Translations under genes and position numbers: made by a program | In this document: positions 45,631 through 55,252 of the stretch, one piece after another | How positions within the stretch are numbered: position 1 is the stretch's first letter | How the letters are laid out: each line of letters starts with the position of its first letter | Notes under the pieces: model-generated | Told to the model about the DNA's origin: nothing | Databases searched by the model: none | What the model saw: the letters and a program-made list of their open reading frames with translations, nothing else | NCBI GenBank assembly: GCA_026705765.1 | Contig: JAPPAB010000104.1 | Coordinates: 142,621-206,620, forward strand | DNA: 64,000 bases | Direction of reading: 5' to 3' | DNA from: Gemmatimonadota bacterium | GTDB lineage: Bacteria; Latescibacterota; UBA2968

Positions 45631-46698
45631 TCAATCAAACACAAGCACTGTCCTCGCCACTTTCCCCTGAACCATATCTTCAAACGCCTCATTGATCTCA
45701 TCCAGCGGACGGAAGCGCGATATCAACTCGTCCAATTTAATCTTCCCCTGTCGATAGAGATCCAGAATCCACAAAAAATCAACGCGGGCGCGGGCAGCAC
45801 CGTGCCACGAACCCATAATCGCGCGGTCGCGCAAAAGATCTGTACCATTGATGAATATATCCTCCCCAGTCGGCTGCACCCCCACCACAATTGCGGTTCC
45901 CGTCATTCGAACCGACGCGAACGCCTGCCTCACCAGCGCGGGAAACCCGACGACCTCAAACGCATAATCCGCTCCACCGCCCGTAATCTCCATGATCCTT
46001 TGAACCGGATCTTCCCTATTCGCATTCACAAAATGCGTCGCCCCAAACTGCTCTGCCAACTCCAGTTTATACGGCACATTATCCACCGCGATAATCTTCC
46101 CCGCCGAAGCGAGAACACCCCCCTGAATAACATTGAGACCGACGCCCCCACAGCCGAACACAGCCATTGTCGCGCCCGCTTCGACCTTCGCGCGATTCAC
46201 CACAGCGCCGATACCCGTAATCACCCCGCAACTAATCAGACACGCTACCCGTAGATCTGTATCATCCGGCACCTTCACACACGCATCCGCCGATACAATT
46301 GACTGCTCGGTATATGTGGGCCGCCCGTGGTAATAAACCGTCCCATTTTTGGAAATGCGACTCGGCACACCTCCTGGATGTGTCTCACAAAGCGCCGGAC
46401 TGCCCTCGCTGCAATTCCGGCAATAGCCGCACATCGCATCGAGAGAAAGAACAATCTTGTCCCCAACCTGAACACTGGTCACACCGGGACCGACCTCTCT
46501 AACAACCCCCGCGCCCTCGTGCCCCATAACCAGAGGAAGCCCGCGAGGCTTTACATGCCCATCCACATAGTGATAATCGCTGTGACAAACCCCAGCCCCG
46601 ACAATATCGAGAAGCACTTCTCCCTCATGCGGAGATTCAATATCCACATCTTCTACAGAAACACGGGTGTGGGGTTTGTGGAGAATAGCTGCTTTCAT
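45631..46698 (-). CDS. Zinc-dependent alcohol dehydrogenase (AdhP/class III-like)
   Basis: 355 residues. Catalytic zinc ligands C38 (GVCHSD) and H60/E61 (MGHEG), and the structural zinc set C90, C93, C96 and C104 in the lobe MCGYCRNCSEGSPALC. NAD-binding GCGGVGLNVIQGG. It oxidises an alcohol or an S-hydroxymethyl conjugate with NAD. It follows the amidase by 24 bases in the operon that starts with the DegT-type aminotransferase. It differs from the dehydrogenase at 28252 in keeping the four structural Cys. The operon context suggests an amino-alcohol or amide-derived alcohol substrate, but this is inference. Confidence 0.88.
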   Translation of the reverse strand: MKAAILHKPHTRVSVEDVDIESPHEGEVLLDIVGAGVCHSDYHYVDGHVKPRGLPLVMGHEGAGVVREVGPGVTSVQVGDKIVLSLDAMCGYCRNCSEGSPALCETHPGGVPSRISKNGTVYYHGRPTYTEQSIVSADACVKVPDDTDLRVACLISCGVITGIGAVVNRAKVEAGATMAVFGCGGVGLNVIQGGVLASAGKIIAVDNVPYKLELAEQFGATHFVNANREDPVQRIMEITGGGADYAFEVVGFPALVRQAFASVRMTGTAIVVGVQPTGEDIFINGTDLLRDRAIMGSWHGAARARVDFLWILDLYRQGKIKLDELISRFRPLDEINEAFEDMVQGKVARTVLVFD

Positions 46699-46722
46699 TT
46701 TTTAACTCCTATGGCTAAAATG

Positions 46723-48021
46723 CTAAAGATCCCGCTCCAAAAGTGCCGCCCAGGCGAGCAACGCCTCGTCCTGGTGAAACGGGGCGACAAACTGAATCCC
46801 CAGAGGCATACCCGAATCGGACGCGAGCCCCGCGGGCAAAGCGATCACCGGCATACCCGTATGCGTCCAGGGCAAATTCATGCAGGGATCGCCTGTACTC
46901 CCCAGTCCTTTCAGTGCCGCGCCCGTCGCCGCCGGACAGGCGAGAAGATCTATCCCCTCAGCCTGCATCAAAGACTCAACCTCTGCGCGCAACTCTATGC
47001 GTCCCACTCGACCCACATCGATCTCGGATTGCGAAAGCGCGCGCCCCTCCTCGACCAGCGCACGCGTACCCGCATCATAAGTCGAGGCGTATTTGTCGAA
47101 CCACGGCGCGTGAACCTCTGCCATCTCCCCCTTCATCATATTGCGATGCCGGTCATTGATATCGGCAATATCGTCGAGCATCCGCACCTCCACGACATTG
47201 TATCCTACCGTTCTAAGAGCCTGTATCTGCGCGTCAAAATCCGCCCGCGCCCGTGATTCTGTCTGATCCAAATAAGGACCTATGGGTATTCCCAACGCCG
47301 GCTTTTTCAACCTCGCAACAGAAGCGCGCCATCCACTACACAAAACCGCAGCCGCCATCTCCATACCCGCGACATCCTGTGTAAACATCCCAATCGTATC
47401 GACCGACGGAGAGCAATGAACGAATCCGGAAATATCGATACGCGCATAACTCGGCTTAAAACCGACAATCCCGCAAAACGCAGCCGGACGGATAACCGAA
47501 CCAATAGTCTGCGAGCCGAGCGCCAGCGGACAATACCCCGCCGTCACCGCAGCCGCCGAACCACTACTCGATCCACCCGGTGTAAAACTCAGATTCCGGG
47601 GATTGCGCGTTACCCCCGGCTTGAAGCACGCAAACTCCGTCGTAACCGCTTTGCCAAGCACCAACGCACCCGCCTCCCGCAAAGCCTTTATACACCCGCC
47701 TTCGGGACCCGTGAGAACCTCTGACGGCACACCAGAACCCGCCCGCGTCTCAAACCCCTCAACATGAAAAATATCTTTGACCCCAACCAGAGTGCCGAAC
47801 AACGGCGGAATCTCACCACTGCTCACAAGCCCAGCCGCATCATGCAACAGGCGCTGCAGACGATTCGCCTCTGGCAACATCGCCCGGATATCTCCATCCC
47901 ATTCATCAATGCGTCTGCAACAGTCCGCAACATAATCCTTCAAATCCCGCTGTCCAGAACGCAACTCAGCAACGGTTTGAGCCAGCGGATGCGCCGCTGT
48001 TTTTTCACTCTTCATTTGCAT
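46723..48021 (-). CDS. Amidase-signature family hydrolase
   Basis: 432 residues. The Ser-cisSer-Lys triad is complete: K82 in GVKDIFHVEG, S153 in PGGSSSGSAAAV and nucleophile S175 in GSQTIGSVIRPA. The family hydrolyses amides, including GatA, urea- and acyl-amide amidases. No signal peptide, so cytoplasmic. It starts 12 bases after the DUF6785-like gene stop and is followed by the alcohol dehydrogenase after 24 bases. An in-frame ATG two codons in (MKSEKTAAH) is also possible. The order transporter-amidase-dehydrogenase suggests uptake and cleavage of an amide. GatA itself is unlikely because gatB and gatC are not adjacent. Confidence 0.88.
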   Translation of the reverse strand: MQMKSEKTAAHPLAQTVAELRSGQRDLKDYVADCCRRIDEWDGDIRAMLPEANRLQRLLHDAAGLVSSGEIPPLFGTLVGVKDIFHVEGFETRAGSGVPSEVLTGPEGGCIKALREAGALVLGKAVTTEFACFKPGVTRNPRNLSFTPGGSSSGSAAAVTAGYCPLALGSQTIGSVIRPAAFCGIVGFKPSYARIDISGFVHCSPSVDTIGMFTQDVAGMEMAAAVLCSGWRASVARLKKPALGIPIGPYLDQTESRARADFDAQIQALRTVGYNVVEVRMLDDIADINDRHRNMMKGEMAEVHAPWFDKYASTYDAGTRALVEEGRALSQSEIDVGRVGRIELRAEVESLMQAEGIDLLACPAATGAALKGLGSTGDPCMNLPWTHTGMPVIALPAGLASDSGMPLGIQFVAPFHQDEALLAWAALLERDL

Positions 48022-48033
48022 AATCCCCCAAAA

Positions 48034-49965
48034 CTACCAACCATTAATCTTGTGCCCCTGACCGGGAAACCAGATGAAATCTACAATAGCACCGCAGGCA
48101 ATCGCCGCCAAAAAACCGACCACGAACCCCATAAAAAGCGGCGTATTGCGCCGGTAACTCTCAAGACCCCCAAAGCGCAAAATCAATGTCTTGCACACCC
48201 ACACAATAAAAATCGACGAAATACCGCTGCGCAAAACATCGGATGCCGAAATCGCAAAACCGATGGGATGCAATGCAATCCCCGGAAAACGGTAGCGAAG
48301 CGCGTACAGCCCCAGCGTAAAAATCGCGCCAAACCCCAGCCAACCCAGACGCATCCAGTCCGTCTCTAACGCATTACTCCGAATGCGATTGGCAGTCAAA
48401 AGCCACACCCCAATCCCCCCATCGCCCGAGCCATTAAAACTCACACTGCCAAAATTATAACTCCCCACCGTGTAATTGCCCTGATAAATGATAAACACAA
48501 AAACCGCCAGCGCGCCAGCGATAAACGCCATGCCCACAGCAGGCGGCACAAGCCTCCGGCGGCGGAGACTCATAGCCCCACCAAGACGCGGAATATGCGC
48601 CAGCGTAGTCACGCCAATCGTCTTTGCATCGGCAAAAAACGTGTACGCCAGACCCAGCGCCATCGCATGCATCGGCCCAATACCCGTTATCCCCAAAACA
48701 TGCCAGGTAAAAGCCTGTGCAGTAATCGGCGTTCTCAAATAAATCAGCCCCGTCTCCACAATAATACGCGCCAGACCGAGGTAAAGCACCAGCGTCGCAC
48801 TCCAAAAAGCCAGCGCTGCCCACCCCGAAAGCCCGAGCTCCCAGAAAAACAACACACTGAACAGAACACAACCCAGAAAGACAAATACCGCAGTGCGATA
48901 CGAAAAAAGCTCACCCGAATCATCCACATCGCCCCCGCGCGAAGTAAACGCCTTCCGAAAAACCGCAGACAAATGATCTCGCGCAATCCACAGACCCCAT
49001 AAAACAAATGCCAGCAAGCCACCAAAACTCTGCCATCCCACGGCCGGATGATAAGAACACCACGGATCGGGCGACCCCATCTCAAATCCCAAACGATTCA
49101 TCAGCCCCACTTGCAACACCATCACCAGATGGAAAAACCAGATGCTAAACAGCACATTGGACTCCGTAAAATAGCCAAACGCAATCGTCAGGGGATTTGT
49201 CTTAAACCGCAGATAGGGAAATCCCTCGCTGATAAAAATTTGCCGATCAATATTCGCCTGAAGCGGCGGAATCAACTCGGTAAACCAGGAAACGATATCC
49301 CATGAAAAAACTAAAAAAGCCACAAAAAAACCGATCTTGAAACGCGGATTGCGCAACAACTCCATCAGCGTGCCCCGTTGCCCGTGTTCACCCGTGAGTT
49401 CCAGCAAACCCGCAGCCAGAGGAAAAGGCAAACGCTCGTAATCCATCCACTGCCGCCGAAACACCACCATAAGACACAAATTGGCAGCAAAAAACGCCAA
49501 AAAGAAACACCCCCACCAGAAAATCGGCACGATCCAGCTACCCCAGGGAAAAGCCGCCCCTGCGGGCAAACCCTCGTAAAAAGCAACCGCAGCATGATAG
49601 TCGGAAACAACAGACCAATCGAACAAACGCGTAAGCAATGTATCTCCCCAGCCATTTTCGGTAGAGGCAAAATAGACCGGTGCCGTAATCACGCCGAGAA
49701 AATATCCCGCGAGCCACTCGCCCTGCGTCAGAGCAGAAACCATCCCCATCGAAGCGATGAGAATAAGCTCAGAAGGCGTAAGCCCCTTGTTTTTGCGAGA
49801 AAAATAGAGGTTGACCAACAGCAATAAGAGAAAAGGAAGGAGAATTGCAACGGAGAGATGCGCGTAATCTGCACGCGCAGATCGGAGAATATACGTGGTA
49901 TAAGAAGGCCATAAACTGACGAGAACAGATATGAACAATCCGATGAGAAAGGCGCGTACCGTCAT
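48034..49965 (-). CDS. DUF6785-like polytopic membrane protein (paralogue 2)
   Basis: 643 residues, about a dozen membrane helices. Blocks shared with 24305-26257 include LTPSELILIASMGMVSA, RRQWMDYERLPFPL, RFKTNPLTIAFGYFTESNVLFSIW, RIIVETGLIYLRTPI and the ending DFIWFPGQGHKINGW. An N-terminal helix (MTVRAFLIGLFISVLVSLW) could be a signal anchor. It starts 9 bases after the GWxTD gene stop and is followed 12 bases later by the amidase, so it is the transporter or flippase of this operon. The family function has not been established as far as I know. Confidence 0.75.
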   Translation of the reverse strand: MTVRAFLIGLFISVLVSLWPSYTTYILRSARADYAHLSVAILLPFLLLLLVNLYFSRKNKGLTPSELILIASMGMVSALTQGEWLAGYFLGVITAPVYFASTENGWGDTLLTRLFDWSVVSDYHAAVAFYEGLPAGAAFPWGSWIVPIFWWGCFFLAFFAANLCLMVVFRRQWMDYERLPFPLAAGLLELTGEHGQRGTLMELLRNPRFKIGFFVAFLVFSWDIVSWFTELIPPLQANIDRQIFISEGFPYLRFKTNPLTIAFGYFTESNVLFSIWFFHLVMVLQVGLMNRLGFEMGSPDPWCSYHPAVGWQSFGGLLAFVLWGLWIARDHLSAVFRKAFTSRGGDVDDSGELFSYRTAVFVFLGCVLFSVLFFWELGLSGWAALAFWSATLVLYLGLARIIVETGLIYLRTPITAQAFTWHVLGITGIGPMHAMALGLAYTFFADAKTIGVTTLAHIPRLGGAMSLRRRRLVPPAVGMAFIAGALAVFVFIIYQGNYTVGSYNFGSVSFNGSGDGGIGVWLLTANRIRSNALETDWMRLGWLGFGAIFTLGLYALRYRFPGIALHPIGFAISASDVLRSGISSIFIVWVCKTLILRFGGLESYRRNTPLFMGFVVGFLAAIACGAIVDFIWFPGQGHKINGW

Positions 49966-49974
49966 AAAACTTCC

Positions 49975-52900
49975 TCACTCACTGATAAAAAACATCACCG
50001 TCTTCTCAGCGGTTTGCGCGCCATTCAAATCGGTAATTGCTACCGCAATTTCATAACGCCCCGGTTTTGACTCGCCCGGGTCAATCTCCAGATAATTGTA
50101 CTCGTCAGACCCCGTACCCGTCCGCTCATAAGAAATCGTAACAACGGCCTTTTCTTCAATACCGAGCAAGCGCCCCAGTGCCCGCAGAACCTGCACGCCG
50201 CTGAGTTTGCCTTCCCGGGGCGTAATGCGGTAATCCACGCGATATTTTGTCTGTCCAAAATCGTCGATTTTCAAATCGTAAACTTCGTAATAAATAACAA
50301 CTGGCTGCCCTGTCTTATAGGTGCGCGACGGCAGTGAAATAACCTCGACGCCACCTTTGTCCGTAGCCGAAGCATCTACTTGCACCCTTCCCGCAAGCTC
50401 TATATCGCTTATCTTGAGCCCCGCGACCGCATAATCCTCTACCACGAGTTCCTGCGTATATCCACCCCGACGACCAGAAGAGGGATGATTGATCTGAAGT
50501 CCCAAATAATATCGCCCGGGCAAAATCTGAAGCGCGAGTTCATCTATCGCCAGTGTACCGGCCTCAACACCGCCCTCCTCCACGCGCACCGGCATCGGAT
50601 CCAGCCTGCGATAAACCGGAGTCCAGCTACTGTCAAAAAGCGCGATACCGCGCTCAAAAACGACCTCTTCTCCCCCATCATCAATCGCATCTAAAACCGG
50701 CACCCCATAATACACCTCCAGCCGAGATTTATCATCTGCGCCCCTGAAATCTGCCGAAGCATAGTGAAAATCCAGCACGCCCTTGCCAACGGGTACATAG
50801 CGATCGGGTTGCGCGCTCACCGCCCGTGAAATAACGACCTCGGGCCGCGTATCTTCCCAAAACCTCTGGTTAAACCGCGCAATTTTTCGCCCCTGCGAAA
50901 CATCGGGAAAATCGAAATCGCCCTTCGGCGTCAACGCCGTAAAAACGACTTCAATACCCCCGCCCACATCCGGATAAATCCAGTACTCCCACGGCTCACT
51001 TCCATTGACCGGATAAAGCGGTATCCCCCGCATCGGACGCTCACTCATGCCCGGACGATCCCGCCCGAAGAGTTCCTTGCCGCGAACATAAGTATTCACA
51101 TCATCAGTTCTCCTGGCAAAAAACACGCGATTGGGATTCATCTCAAAATCGATAGACTCGAAATCGCTGATTGAGACGGTTTCCGCCAACTCAGTCTCGA
51201 TTTCAACATCGCGCGTCGATGTGCGCAACCGACCTATCCGCGCGATAATCTCCTGCTTGGCCTCTGGCGACAGCGCCGCTATCAACCGCTCCTTTACCCG
51301 CACCACCCCCGCATCTGTCTCAAACCGAATATCCGATCTTTTACTCACATGCGCGGGTTCGCCATAGCGGATATATACATCGCCGCGCCTGTCCCATTTT
51401 CGTCCATCCTTTGAAAAATTCTGCAACGCATAAACAACGCGCCGATAGTGCTCCACCAGCCGCTCGTTGCCAGGTGTTGCCGGCGTGGGATCGCGTTTTT
51501 GCCAGAAGACCCGAACAAACTGCGCCCGCTCCTCGGGTTCCAGACGCTCGTACTCCGCCAATTCCTCTGGACCTGCCACGAGTGAAATATCTTCCACGCG
51601 TACGCGCGCCTCATCGCTAAGCGTGCGCAACTCCTCTGCAATCAGCGCGTGCGCTTTGCCCGTTTCCCCAATATTGAGATACGCCTCCAGCAGTGGATGC
51701 ACGCATAAACTGCGAAAATCGGATCGCGCCTCCATCAAATCTCGCCAAATAACCGTAGCCGAATCAATACGTCCTTGCTTGAACAACACGCGCCCAAAGT
51801 CAAACCGCGCGCGCGCAAACAGGGGATCTACTTCAATCTGCCGACTATATGCAGCCGCACTCTCGGCAAGTTCACCCCTGCGCTCTAACACGCGCCCCAT
51901 CATATAATAGAGAAAAGGATAGGTAGAATCACGTTCAACAGCCGCCTTCAGATATTCCAAACCCTCGCCCTTCCCTGCGAGAAAACGCGCCAGTTCTGCA
52001 TTTGTCCAATACGCCGCCTCTTGAAATTTTTCAACAGCGCCATTCCAATCGCCGCGCCCCATCCTCACAATACCCATAGCATTGCGCGCCTCGGGCAAAT
52101 CGGGGGCAACACCGAGTGCCTTTCGTACCCAAACCTCGCCTTCGATCAGCGCACCACGCTCAAGCGCGATCAACGCTCTGGCAGTCAACGCCTGTGCATC
52201 ATGTGGATCTTCTTCCAGCACAAAATCGACCATATCACGCGCCATTCGTACCGCAAGTGTATCAGCCTCGGGCAAACGCTCGCCAAACGTCTTGTCAACG
52301 CGCTTCTTGAGCGTTCCCTCGAGACCTATCGCCCGCAACATCGCCATCCCCATCTCGCCATTGCCCAATCCCACGACCGGTGCGATATACGTCTGTGCGA
52401 AAAGTGGCACCCGTTCGAGATAATGCCCGTACATAAAAGCTGCGCGTTCCTCCACATCTACTTTCGCGTATTCCCCCACAGCCTCTGGCGTTGAAAAACG
52501 CGCCAGAATCTTCTCCATAAGAACCTGTTGCTGTGCCGTAAGCGATAATTCAACGCGAGAACCCAGAATGCGAAAATCGCGCTGTGTACGCGCAACCTGC
52601 TCACCAGCATGCGCTTCAACGCGCAGCGTATATGTCCCGGGCGGCAACCCGCGCAGCGGAATCCCCTCGACAAATTTTGCATCCGCGCGATATGTGGGAA
52701 ACTCTCGCCGATGGTCAAAAACGATATGACCAAAACGGTCGCGAATCTGAAAACGCACACTGTGGGCGAGCCGCCCGATCTCGTAAAGCTCGACATAAAA
52801 GTGCAGGGGCGCGCCATCTCTGACCTCGCGCTCGGGCGACGGTAAAAGAACATGCCCCGCCTTGAGAAAGGGCTCCGCATCAAAATTCTGAAAAGACGGA

Positions 52901-53388
52901 TCTACAAAAAACAGATCGCTAAACGCGAGCTGACCCGTCTTGTACTCGGGCACCTCAATGGAAAACACCGCCCGGCCCCGGCGGTCATTGCCCACGGCTT
53001 TGACCTCTAGAACCGCGTGATAATACCCCGCAGGAACCTGGAATCGCGCGATATCATAGACAAAGTGTTCCGGATCGTCGATCCGCTCTGCAGGAGAAAA
53101 AACGCGCTCGCCCTCTATCCTCTTGACCGAATTGCCATTCTCATCGAACAACTCGAGATGCGGCACATAACGCGCAACAAAAAGGCTATCTCCCCGTGCT
53201 TCAAACGCGAGTTGCGCCGCGGGAAAACGGATAACAACCTCTTCATAAGGACCATCGTCTCCGCGAAAACTACATGCATCAACGCCGAGCGAGAGACTGC
53301 CTTCCGAAGACACGCGTCCCTCTTCAGCAGTCGCCTGCAATGGGAAAAACGCAAAAAAAAGAAAAAGAAGTAAAAAGTGCATAATCAA
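49975..53388 (-). CDS. Secreted GWxTD-like protein with TPR region
   Basis: 1,137 residues with a signal peptide (MIMHFLLLFLFFAFFPLQATA). Residues ~60-280 are beta-rich; ~385-590 are TPR-like helix pairs (QALTARALIALERGALIEGEVWVRKAL, YYMMGRVLERRGELAESAAAY). Near 625-690 the GWxTD-type region FWQKRDPTPATPGNERLVEHYRRVVYAL followed by RKWDRRGDVYIRYG departs from the canonical G-W-x-T-D (W is kept, T is not). The C-terminal half is beta-sandwich-like to VMFFISE. The gene overlaps the DegT stop by 4 bases (ATGA) and is followed by the transporter. Probably a periplasmic or outer-membrane scaffold; the function is unknown. Confidence 0.65.
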   Translation of the reverse strand: MIMHFLLLFLFFAFFPLQATAEEGRVSSEGSLSLGVDACSFRGDDGPYEEVVIRFPAAQLAFEARGDSLFVARYVPHLELFDENGNSVKRIEGERVFSPAERIDDPEHFVYDIARFQVPAGYYHAVLEVKAVGNDRRGRAVFSIEVPEYKTGQLAFSDLFFVDPSFQNFDAEPFLKAGHVLLPSPEREVRDGAPLHFYVELYEIGRLAHSVRFQIRDRFGHIVFDHRREFPTYRADAKFVEGIPLRGLPPGTYTLRVEAHAGEQVARTQRDFRILGSRVELSLTAQQQVLMEKILARFSTPEAVGEYAKVDVEERAAFMYGHYLERVPLFAQTYIAPVVGLGNGEMGMAMLRAIGLEGTLKKRVDKTFGERLPEADTLAVRMARDMVDFVLEEDPHDAQALTARALIALERGALIEGEVWVRKALGVAPDLPEARNAMGIVRMGRGDWNGAVEKFQEAAYWTNAELARFLAGKGEGLEYLKAAVERDSTYPFLYYMMGRVLERRGELAESAAAYSRQIEVDPLFARARFDFGRVLFKQGRIDSATVIWRDLMEARSDFRSLCVHPLLEAYLNIGETGKAHALIAEELRTLSDEARVRVEDISLVAGPEELAEYERLEPEERAQFVRVFWQKRDPTPATPGNERLVEHYRRVVYALQNFSKDGRKWDRRGDVYIRYGEPAHVSKRSDIRFETDAGVVRVKERLIAALSPEAKQEIIARIGRLRTSTRDVEIETELAETVSISDFESIDFEMNPNRVFFARRTDDVNTYVRGKELFGRDRPGMSERPMRGIPLYPVNGSEPWEYWIYPDVGGGIEVVFTALTPKGDFDFPDVSQGRKIARFNQRFWEDTRPEVVISRAVSAQPDRYVPVGKGVLDFHYASADFRGADDKSRLEVYYGVPVLDAIDDGGEEVVFERGIALFDSSWTPVYRRLDPMPVRVEEGGVEAGTLAIDELALQILPGRYYLGLQINHPSSGRRGGYTQELVVEDYAVAGLKISDIELAGRVQVDASATDKGGVEVISLPSRTYKTGQPVVIYYEVYDLKIDDFGQTKYRVDYRITPREGKLSGVQVLRALGRLLGIEEKAVVTISYERTGTGSDEYNYLEIDPGESKPGRYEIAVAITDLNGAQTAEKTVMFFISE

Positions 53389-54650
53389 AATCCATTCGCA
53401 ATCTCAACCAAACGCTCGCGGTGGGCCACCACCTTGGCAAATGCCTGTGCGGTCTGCTCCACCCACTCGGCAGCGGGCGAAACCGGCGTAGCGAGCCAAA
53501 AACTCCTGTCCTGCAACCGCTCGCTCACCGGCAAATTGCACACAGGCCGCCTCGCCTCCGAGGGTAAATCCGCCCACGGCCCGCCCAAACCATCGAACGA
53601 AAAATCGTTAAAAAGCGGCTCAAGGTGCATCGCACTATACCCCCACGCCGTCGTCTCTGCGACGTACACCCCTTCCGCAACCAGTGCTTTTATAATAATA
53701 GGAAGCGGAGCACCAAACAAATCGGGATCAACCGTTCCCGAGTAGAGCAACATGCCGCCTCGCTTCGCCCTGGGATATGTCTTTTGCGGAGCCACACCGG
53801 GAATTTCATTGAGCAGACTATCCATTCGCCCAAACCAGGCCATCCGCTTCTCATTTAGCCCCGGCAAGCGCTCCAACTGCGCGCGAGCCATCGCAATACC
53901 CAGAGGATTTGCGCGGTATTTGACGCCCAACCCCATATTGCGAAGCGCCTTAAAGCGATCCGTCTGCCACAGCGCGTCGCACCGACCGCACTGTCCCAGG
54001 GCCAGCATGCGATCGTAGAGATCATCGTCATTCGTAGTCGCAATACCCGCTTCTATCCCGGATACCGGCTTTTTTTCCTGAAGGCTAAAACACCCGATGT
54101 GCCCAATAGAGCCGACCATCTTATCGCCCCACATCGCCCCCGGGGCATGGGACGCATCCTCAATCAGCGCAATATCGGTCCCCTTTACAATATCTAAAAA
54201 CGCATCCATATCTGCTGGATTGCCGTAAAGATGCGTCACCACAATCGCGCAGGTGCGGTGCGTAATCCGCTTCTTCACATCCTCGGGATCGGCACAAAAC
54301 GTCTCTGGATCTACCTCGCAGAACACCGGCGTGGCATTGCAGTGCAAAATCGGCGTAATCGTCGCGTGCCACGTCGCAGAGGGCACAATCACCTCTTTCC
54401 CGGCGCATGCACCCGCGGCAAAAATCGCCGAGTGCAAAGTCGCGGTACCATTGCACATACAAAGCGCGTGTTTGGTTCCCACAAAAGTCCGATACTCTTC
54501 TTCGAACTTGTCGAGTTGCGCGTAAGCGTCATCTTTATTATCCAGAACCTGATTGACGTACTGCTTCTCCAAATCGCTCACATCTTGCCACGAATCATTC
54601 ATCAAAGCGGTAACAGTTCTGGGACCACCGTCAATTGTCAGATCAGACAT
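53385..54650 (-). CDS. DegT/DnrJ/EryC1-type PLP aminotransferase
   Basis: 421 residues. Fold type I aminotransferase of the DegT/StrS group: the Schiff-base Lys is K194 in FSLQEKKPVSG, and VGTKHALCMCNGTATLHSAI, LIEDASHAPGAMW and GYSAMHLEPLF are family landmarks. These enzymes aminate keto-sugars or cyclitols in secondary or surface-sugar pathways. It is the first gene of a six-gene operon and its ATGA stop overlaps the GWxTD start. The operon's amidase and dehydrogenase suggest an amino-compound being built or broken down; sugar or cyclitol is open. A short -10-like TATATT lies about 50 bases upstream. Confidence 0.85.
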   Translation of the reverse strand: MSDLTIDGGPRTVTALMNDSWQDVSDLEKQYVNQVLDNKDDAYAQLDKFEEEYRTFVGTKHALCMCNGTATLHSAIFAAGACAGKEVIVPSATWHATITPILHCNATPVFCEVDPETFCADPEDVKKRITHRTCAIVVTHLYGNPADMDAFLDIVKGTDIALIEDASHAPGAMWGDKMVGSIGHIGCFSLQEKKPVSGIEAGIATTNDDDLYDRMLALGQCGRCDALWQTDRFKALRNMGLGVKYRANPLGIAMARAQLERLPGLNEKRMAWFGRMDSLLNEIPGVAPQKTYPRAKRGGMLLYSGTVDPDLFGAPLPIIIKALVAEGVYVAETTAWGYSAMHLEPLFNDFSFDGLGGPWADLPSEARRPVCNLPVSERLQDRSFWLATPVSPAAEWVEQTAQAFAKVVAHRERLVEIANGF

Positions 54651-54727
54651 TTTCCGCTCCTCTCAATGGACGAGTTTATGCGATGTATCACAATATAGCG
54701 CAATTCAGTATTCATAAAATAAAAAAT

Positions 54728-54764
54728 AAAAACCGATCACTAGAACTTCAGAGATCGGTTTTTT
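54728..54764 (-). terminator. Terminator of the sigma/Rieske operon
   Basis: Stem AAAACCGATC (54729-54738) / GATCGGTTTT (54753-54762), loop of 14. On the minus strand it is followed by TTTTTA and it lies 25 bases past the Rieske gene stop. It separates the operon from the DegT promoter region. Confidence 0.85.
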
Positions 54765-54788
54765 GCTATTATTATCAGGCCACTCGTC

Positions 54789-55238
54789 TTAAAATAGAAT
54801 CGTCAACGTCTGTGTCCCGTTATCGTAAGTACTCTCAAATCGCGGCAAAGGTGCAGAAGCAGGTCCTCGCAAAACCGCTCCCGTCGTCCTGTCAAATCTC
54901 GCCCCATGACATGAACACCAGATTTGTGGATCGCGTTCCCCCGGCAAATCCACCTCACATGCCTCATGTGTACACACAGAACTCAAAACCACAAAATCTT
55001 CTTCAGCACGGCGAAAAATAATCACGGGTGCGCCGCCGTTTTGCCCTTCAAAAGCTTGTTTCACAGACCCTCCCACCTGTGCCAACGCAGGCGCACTACC
55101 CACATCAAATTGCACACTCACACCAGACGACTTCAACACATCATTCTCACATCCTGAAAACCATCCGGCACACATGCACCCCCCCACAAGCGCGAGGGCC
55201 TGTGTCAAAAACGCTCTTCTCTCCGTCTTATCATCCAC
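54789..55238 (-). CDS. Rieske [2Fe-2S] lipoprotein
   Basis: 149 residues from a GTG at 55238 that follows AGGAGG by 7 bases (55246-55251); the longer in-frame start at 55346 lacks such a site and would overlap the sigma gene. N-terminus VDDKTERRAFLTQALALVGG carries a TAT-like RR motif and a lipobox-like Cys (C30 in WFSGC), so it is probably a membrane-anchored periplasmic lipoprotein. The Rieske ligands are C89 and H91 (CTH) and C108 and H111 (CSCH) with 16 residues between. No cytochrome b or oxygenase partner gene is adjacent; it follows the ECF sigma factor by 14 bases, which is an unusual place for a Rieske protein. Confidence 0.8.
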   Translation of the reverse strand: MDDKTERRAFLTQALALVGGCMCAGWFSGCENDVLKSSGVSVQFDVGSAPALAQVGGSVKQAFEGQNGGAPVIIFRRAEEDFVVLSSVCTHEACEVDLPGERDPQIWCSCHGARFDRTTGAVLRGPASAPLPRFESTYDNGTQTLTILF

Positions 55239-55245
55239 TGATATG

Positions 55246-55251
55246 CCTCCT
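55246..55251 (-). promoter_or_regulatory. Ribosome binding site fixing the GTG start of the Rieske gene
   Basis: On the minus strand AGGAGG ends 7 bases before the GTG at 55238. It lies inside the stop region of the sigma gene, which ends at 55253. Confidence 0.75.
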
Positions 55252-55252
55252 G

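Noticed and set aside
46327..47256. 309-codon plus-strand frame over the amidase and dehydrogenase genes
   Set aside because: Both minus-strand genes have complete catalytic motifs; the opposite frame has none.
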